DNA from: a virus
Length of the DNA: 25,615 nucleotides
Virus record (IMG/VR): IMGVR_UViG_3300038701_000353
Coordinates: 1 to 25,615 of that record
Reading direction: 5' to 3' (one strand)
Shown: positions 22,865 through 25,615 of the stretch, piece by piece
Position numbering within the stretch: the first letter of the stretch is position 1
How the letters are laid out: the number at the start of each line of letters is the position of its first letter
Made by a program: the position numbers and the translations under genes
The notes under the pieces: model-generated
Told to the model about the DNA's origin: nothing
The model's input: only the letters and a program-made list of their open reading frames with translations
Database searches by the model: none

Positions 22865-23133
22865 TCGGTGGCCTCGCCCGACAATTCTGAAAGCGTCATC
22901 ATGTATCCGGACGGCACTGTCTCGAAGCTATGCACAGTGGCCCATGCCGCCGCCTTGCAGGCCTCGAAGTGGTTCCAGATTTCCGCCCAACCATTGGCTA
23001 CGATATGGCCCTTATAACTTATCGTCCATTCAGACAGGTCTCCATCAAAGTCCGTCACTTCGATTCGAAAATCGCCGACACTAGCGCGCGCATACTCACA
23101 ATCGCGTGTCTCTTCATGCTCCCAAATATCCAT
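22861..23133 (-). CDS. Small acidic hypothetical protein upstream of the NusG-like gene
   Basis: 90 residues. ATG 23133 shares one base with the previous TGA (TGATG) and has GAGGTGG about 8 nt upstream, so the longer frame to 23151 is not preferred. Sequence features: EHEETRDCEYARASVGDFRIEVTDFDGDLSEWTI, then IWNHFEACKAAAWATVHSFE. Acidic, with alternating strands and one helix. Its stop overlaps the NusG start, so the two are coupled. Unrecognised; possibly a partner of the transcription factor or an early host-takeover protein. Confidence 0.7.
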   Translation of the reverse strand: MDIWEHEETRDCEYARASVGDFRIEVTDFDGDLSEWTISYKGHIVANGWAEIWNHFEACKAAAWATVHSFETVPSGYMMTLSELSGEATE

Positions 23134-23378
23134 CACCCATCCACCTCGCAATCAGGGTTCCTGCACTGCGTCTTGCCGGGCCTGACGACCTCACACCATG
23201 CGCCGCAGTCTCCGCATTGTTCGCCGTAGCCGCCGTTGAACTTGTCCCTTGCCCATGTCGGCGGGTCTTTTGCGAATAGGTCGCTGTCTGCGGCCTCGCT
23301 CTTGTCGCTATTGAGAGGTTCGACAATCTGCATCTGGCACGCCGCCCCAAAAATCTCTTTTGCACTTACAGCCATCAT
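23133..23378 (-). CDS. Small zinc-ribbon protein of the early operon
   Basis: 81 residues (or 80 from the second ATG). The C-terminal half holds CGDCGAWCEVVRPG and QCRNPDC, a CxxCxxxC and CxxxxC arrangement that could hold one zinc ion. The N-terminal half (AKEIFGAACQMQIVEPLNSD) is unremarkable. Site GAAGG lies just before ATG 23378; the upstream stop is adjacent. Probably binds nucleic acid or a polymerase; not recognised. Confidence 0.7.
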   Translation of the reverse strand: MMAVSAKEIFGAACQMQIVEPLNSDKSEAADSDLFAKDPPTWARDKFNGGYGEQCGDCGAWCEVVRPGKTQCRNPDCEVDG

Positions 23379-23555
23379 TCACCTTCGCTTTTGTGCAGCC
23401 GCCATAGCGGCCAAGATAGCCATGCTTTGCCCGGCTAGGCCCACGCTATGAACCGGATCGATCATCATGACACGCTGACGCTTTGGCTTTGACTGTTCCG
23501 CCTCTGCCTTCTGCTTTGCCTGCCGATCCTTCCTTTTGTTCTTTTTTCTGGGCAT
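23379..23555 (-). CDS. Very small, strongly basic protein
   Basis: 58 residues. ATG 23555 overlaps the previous TGA by one base and has a GGAGAGGGGG site. The N-terminal 29 residues are almost all Lys, Arg and Gln (MPRKKNKRKDRQAKQKAEAE, then PKRQR). The C-terminus is more hydrophobic (GLAGQSMAILAAMAAAQ), probably a short helix. It may be a nucleic-acid-binding or host-takeover peptide, but no family is recognised. Confidence 0.65.
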   Translation of the reverse strand: MPRKKNKRKDRQAKQKAEAEQSKPKRQRVMMIDPVHSVGLAGQSMAILAAMAAAQKRR

Positions 23556-23779
23556 CACTCCCCCTCTCCATTGAGAAGATCGACAATCTGCTTTGCTATG
23601 CTATCGCAGTAGTCACCGTGGACCTCGATCTGCGCTGGATGGCTTGGGCCGTCGATGAGTTGCGTGGGCATCGTGTCCATGGCGTGTGACCCGGCTATGA
23701 GGGGCCCGAGCTCCCATTTTTCGGGGCGTGGGAATTCGACCCCGTATGCCTCATGAAGGGCTTTGCTTGTCAGGGCCAT
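23555..23779 (-). CDS. Small acidic hypothetical protein
   Basis: 74 residues. ATG 23779 shares one base with the previous TGA (TGATG); a GTG one codon earlier is less likely. Sequence features: ALTSKALHEAYGVEFPRPEKW, then HPAQIEVHGDYCDSIAKQIVDLLNGEGE. The C-terminal amphipathic helix and high acidity are the only visible traits. Its stop overlaps the next gene. Not recognised; early operon member. Confidence 0.65.
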   Translation of the reverse strand: MALTSKALHEAYGVEFPRPEKWELGPLIAGSHAMDTMPTQLIDGPSHPAQIEVHGDYCDSIAKQIVDLLNGEGE

Positions 23780-23937
23780 CACTCATCCACCTCTTCAAAA
23801 GCCGCATTGATTGCCGCGATGTCCCAGCCATCAACCAGCAGTGCGCCGCGTATCGTGCCGTCTGCGTGTCCGCCGTGGCGCATGTTGCGGGTCAGGGTCT
23901 TGCAGTCGGCGATCTGTTTTAGCTGGTCAGGGGTCAT
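23779..23937 (-). CDS. Very small early protein, 52 residues
   Basis: ATG 23937 lies in an ATGA overlap with the preceding winged-helix-like gene. Sequence: TPDQLKQIADCKTLTRNMRHGG, then TIRGALLVDGWDIAAINAAFEEVDE. It has two predicted helices around a short basic segment with HGGH. Overlaps at both ends give strong support for translation. Function not recognised. Confidence 0.6.
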   Translation of the reverse strand: MTPDQLKQIADCKTLTRNMRHGGHADGTIRGALLVDGWDIAAINAAFEEVDE

Positions 23938-24269
23938 ACCGGCATCCCCGCAAGCGTGATCCGGTTGACGCGCGTGCCGTGCAGACCGCCCTTGGTGTGG
24001 GACGTGTTCTTTTCGATCTTCGTGACTTGATACCGTCCGAGTCGCGCCAGCTTTTCTTCACGGGTCTCGGTCTGAGGCGGCACGTATGGCTTGTCCGTGC
24101 GGGAATAGTACCGCGAATTGGTTGACGTGACCCGCCGGATGACATGGCCCGACTCAATCAGCGCGTTCAGCCGTGGAGCCATCGCGCGGGCTGTTGTCCC
24201 GAAATGCTTGGCGATCAGGATTGGCGCACGTTCTTCGGACAGGTAGTCGAGAATTTCAGCGTCAGTCAT
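23934..24269 (-). CDS. Winged-helix-like DNA-binding protein, second paralogue
   Basis: 111 residues, ATG 24269, GGAGG upstream. Residues about 3-50 form an H-x-H-x-H array (AEILDYLSEERAPILIAKHF, GTTARAMAPRLNALIESGHV) followed by a wing (IRRVTSTNSRYYSRTDKPYVPP), as in winged-helix replication or repressor domains. It is clearly related to the preceding gene (24266-24592): both share the LxALIESGxVxR / LRAEGYVERL recognition and wing pattern and the KPYxPP motif. The C-terminal part (about 70-111) is basic (RYQVTKIEKNTSHTKGG) and different. Coupled by overlaps at both ends. May regulate early transcription or assist replication. Confidence 0.75.
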   Translation of the reverse strand: MTDAEILDYLSEERAPILIAKHFGTTARAMAPRLNALIESGHVIRRVTSTNSRYYSRTDKPYVPPQTETREEKLARLGRYQVTKIEKNTSHTKGGLHGTRVNRITLAGMPV

Positions 24270-24592
24270 TGCAAGGCCTCCGGCATCTTGGGCAGGGTTA
24301 CGTTGCGGTCGTGGATGTACCCTCCGGTGCAGTGCTCGCTTCTTGTGCGGACCGTGGTCCAGCCGCGCTCCCTATTGATTTCGTCCTTGGTCTTTGGCGG
24401 GGTGTAGGGCTTGGAGGTCCGGACGTACCGGGCACCAGCGCGGCCCGACACCAGCCGCTCGACATAGCCCTCTGCCCGCAGATCCACCATCATGCGGCTC
24501 AATGCGCCTGGGGTGATGACAAAGCGGTTGCAAATCTCGTAGGCAAAGCGAGGTTCAGAAATGAAGTCGAACAGATCCGTGTGGTCAGTCAT
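24266..24592 (-). CDS. Winged-helix-like DNA-binding protein, first paralogue
   Basis: 108 residues, ATG 24592 with GGAGG upstream, overlapping the DnaA-like gene by 8 nt and the next paralogue by 4 nt (ATGA). N-terminal winged-helix pattern: DLFDFISEPRFAYEICNRFV, TPGALSRMMVDLRAEGYVER, then a wing LVSGRAGARYVRTSKPYTPP. The C-terminal part (about 65-108) is basic and carries RTRSEHCTGGYIHDRNVTL. The tandem pair looks like an old duplication. Role not certain; candidate early regulator or helper of the DnaA-like protein. Confidence 0.75.
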   Translation of the reverse strand: MTDHTDLFDFISEPRFAYEICNRFVITPGALSRMMVDLRAEGYVERLVSGRAGARYVRTSKPYTPPKTKDEINRERGWTTVRTRSEHCTGGYIHDRNVTLPKMPEALQ

Positions 24593-24935
24593 GCGATGCC
24601 TCCAAGCTGCCGTGGCGGTGAAAGCTGGGGAGGGTTGAGATTACCGCGACAAGCGCCCGGTTACGGGACTTCGCCAGCAATCCCCGGTATTCGAAACTTT
24701 GGTCGGCCATTTCCGACGCCCTGCGTTCAGCGTTCAAAATCGTGGTGTGGTCCCTGCCGCCCAACTCCCTGCCGATCACGGGCAGACTCTTGTCGGTCAT
24801 CTCCCGAGAAAGGTACACCGCAGCGAACCGGGCTGGCATCAACCGACCCTCTTTGCACGGGCCGGTGATCTCATGCTCTGGAACCCCGAAGGCGTCAGAG
24901 ACTGCGCCGATGATTTGGTTGATTGACGGGTTCAT
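24585..24935 (-). CDS. Stand-alone DnaA domain IV (DnaA-box-binding) protein
   Basis: 116 residues. ATG 24935 has GGAGG 8 nt upstream and an ATGA overlap with the previous stop; the longer frame to 25046 is not preferred. Residues about 5-78 are the DnaA C-terminal domain: INQIIGAVSDAFGVPEHEIT, then RLMPARFAAVYLSREMTDKS, then the signature GGRDHTTILNAERRA (59-73). There is no AAA+ ATPase domain and no N-terminal domain I, so it can bind DNA but not form a DnaA filament alone. It may mark the phage origin, recruit the host machinery or compete with host DnaA. Sits in the replication module. Confidence 0.88.
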   Translation of the reverse strand: MNPSINQIIGAVSDAFGVPEHEITGPCKEGRLMPARFAAVYLSREMTDKSLPVIGRELGGRDHTTILNAERRASEMADQSFEYRGLLAKSRNRALVAVISTLPSFHRHGSLEASHD

Positions 24936-25306
24936 TCTGCTGCCTCCAGTCTCGGGTTTTTGCGAAGAAAGGCCCCTCGGGCCGCAATGATCAAAGCGCG
25001 AATGTCGCCCTCGTTCGGCATCTTGCGGGGATTCTTTTCGACCCATTCACGGCAGGCCTGCTTGACCTCGGGCAACGGGTAGTCGCAAAGCACGTCCATC
25101 CAGTCCTCGACCATCCGGTCATGCGCCATGGTGCCCCTGTCCCGGTCCCAGCCGAACCGATCCATCTTCTTCGCCATGACCTCCAGTTCAACCGCAACCA
25201 TGGCCTTGTGCTGCGCCAAGTCCTGCGAGCCTAGCGATTTGCTCAAGAGCAGGGTCAGGCCGGTTTTCGGGTCTCGGGGTAGGTCGTTGAGCGTGGTTAG
25301 GTTCAT
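24932..25306 (-). CDS. Replication-module protein, possibly helicase-loader-like
   Basis: 124 residues. ATG 25306 has a strong AGGAGG site; the longer frame to 25405 is not preferred. Helical, with DLAQHKAMVAVELEVMAKKM, MVEDWMDVLCDYPLPEVKQACREWVEKNP (about 67-95) and MPNEGDIRALIIAARG. The pattern W-x(3)-L-x-D-YP-x(3)-V-x-x-A-x-x-x-W ... P-x-x-G-x-I recalls the N-terminal part of phage helicase-loader/inhibitor proteins such as SPP1 G39P. This is a weak likeness from memory. Its position between a replication protein and the DnaA-like protein supports a replication role. Confidence 0.7.
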   Translation of the reverse strand: MNLTTLNDLPRDPKTGLTLLLSKSLGSQDLAQHKAMVAVELEVMAKKMDRFGWDRDRGTMAHDRMVEDWMDVLCDYPLPEVKQACREWVEKNPRKMPNEGDIRALIIAARGAFLRKNPRLEAAE

Positions 25307-25615
25307 ATCGGCCTCCTGGTGGCGTGCGGTCGTCGTAATTGCCTTCGAGAAGTTTGGTGAAAGACGACTGGCGGGTGAGAAAATCGAAACTTGCGGTCCA
25401 GCCACGGTCGTTCTGACCGCAGCAATGACTGGACCCTTGGGCTTTGGCTAACGCGGCCTGCCATCCGGCAAGCCCCCCGCTGTCCCTCAGGCGTGCCGCC
25501 AAGGCCGACCGTCGGGCCTTGCTGAGAACCTGGCAACGTGGCCAGCCGCTTTCCGTCGCCGCAGCGTTGTACGCACTGACAGCTTGGGCGATTTGGTCGA
25601 TAGGCTTGGCAGGCG
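25188..25615 (-). CDS. C-terminal part of a phage replication protein (5' end outside window)
   Basis: The frame is open to the right edge; 141 residues are visible. Sequence features: IAQAVSAYNAAATESGWPRC, then LSKARRSALAARLRDSGGLAGWQAALAKA, then NDRGWTASFDFLTRQSSFTKLLEGNYDD. This is a familiar ending of phage replication proteins of the helix-turn-helix/O-like class: a helical tail with the W-x-x-x-F-D-F-L and LEG-x-Y motif. The frame continues 119 nt into the next gene, adding a Pro/Arg-rich tail (RPTPRPENRP), an unusually long overlap for this otherwise 1-8-nt operon. Probable role: origin binding or replication initiation. Confidence 0.8.
   Translation of the reverse strand, partial: PAKPIDQIAQAVSAYNAAATESGWPRCQVLSKARRSALAARLRDSGGLAGWQAALAKAQGSSHCCGQNDRGWTASFDFLTRQSSFTKLLEGNYDDRTPPGGRYEPNHAQRPTPRPENRPDPALEQIARLAGLGAAQGHGCG

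Overview
The window is the structural half, plus the end of the replication half, of a short-tailed (podovirus-like) tailed phage or prophage. Base composition is GC-rich by eye. Codon choice, strong GGAGG-type ribosome sites and the replication-gene styles suggest an alphaproteobacterial host, possibly in the Rhodobacterales; that host call is inference. All recognised genes but one read on the minus strand, so the transcribed order runs from the right edge to the left edge. I saw no integrase, lysis cassette, tRNA, CRISPR array or insertion sequence.

Right part (about 25.6 to 22.3 kb): a tightly overlapping early operon. It holds the C-terminal part of a replication protein, a small replication-module protein, a stand-alone DnaA domain IV protein, two paralogous winged-helix-like proteins, several very small proteins (one with a zinc ribbon) and a phage-encoded NusG paralogue. 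Most junctions are ATGA, TGATG or GTGA overlaps, implying translational coupling.

Control region (about 22.28 to 22.09 kb): directly downstream of the NusG-like gene lie a sigma70-like promoter with a 7-bp inverted repeat around its -10 box, a strong intrinsic terminator about 30 nt further on, and a second sigma70-like promoter. This recalls the lambda PR'/tR' antitermination arrangement. The NusG paralogue is the natural candidate to control read-through into the late genes.

Left part (about 22.1 kb to position 1): two small genes, a small terminase-like protein, the large terminase, portal, two small proteins, scaffold, major capsid protein, decoration-like protein, a helical protein with an HeH-like end, an adaptor, a nozzle/stabilisation protein and a GNAT acetyltransferase. 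Three large ejection-type virion proteins follow. One carries an array of sixteen exact 18-residue repeats and ends in an S74-type intramolecular chaperone. Another combines a transglycosylase-like and an M15-peptidase-like domain. After them come a tail fibre, a small protein and a spike with an SGNH/sialate-acetylesterase-like domain that runs off the left edge. No tape-measure, sheath or major tail-tube gene is present, which fits a podovirus-type tail.

The only plus-strand gene I support is a small two-helix membrane protein that exactly fills the gap between the tail fibre and ejection genes.
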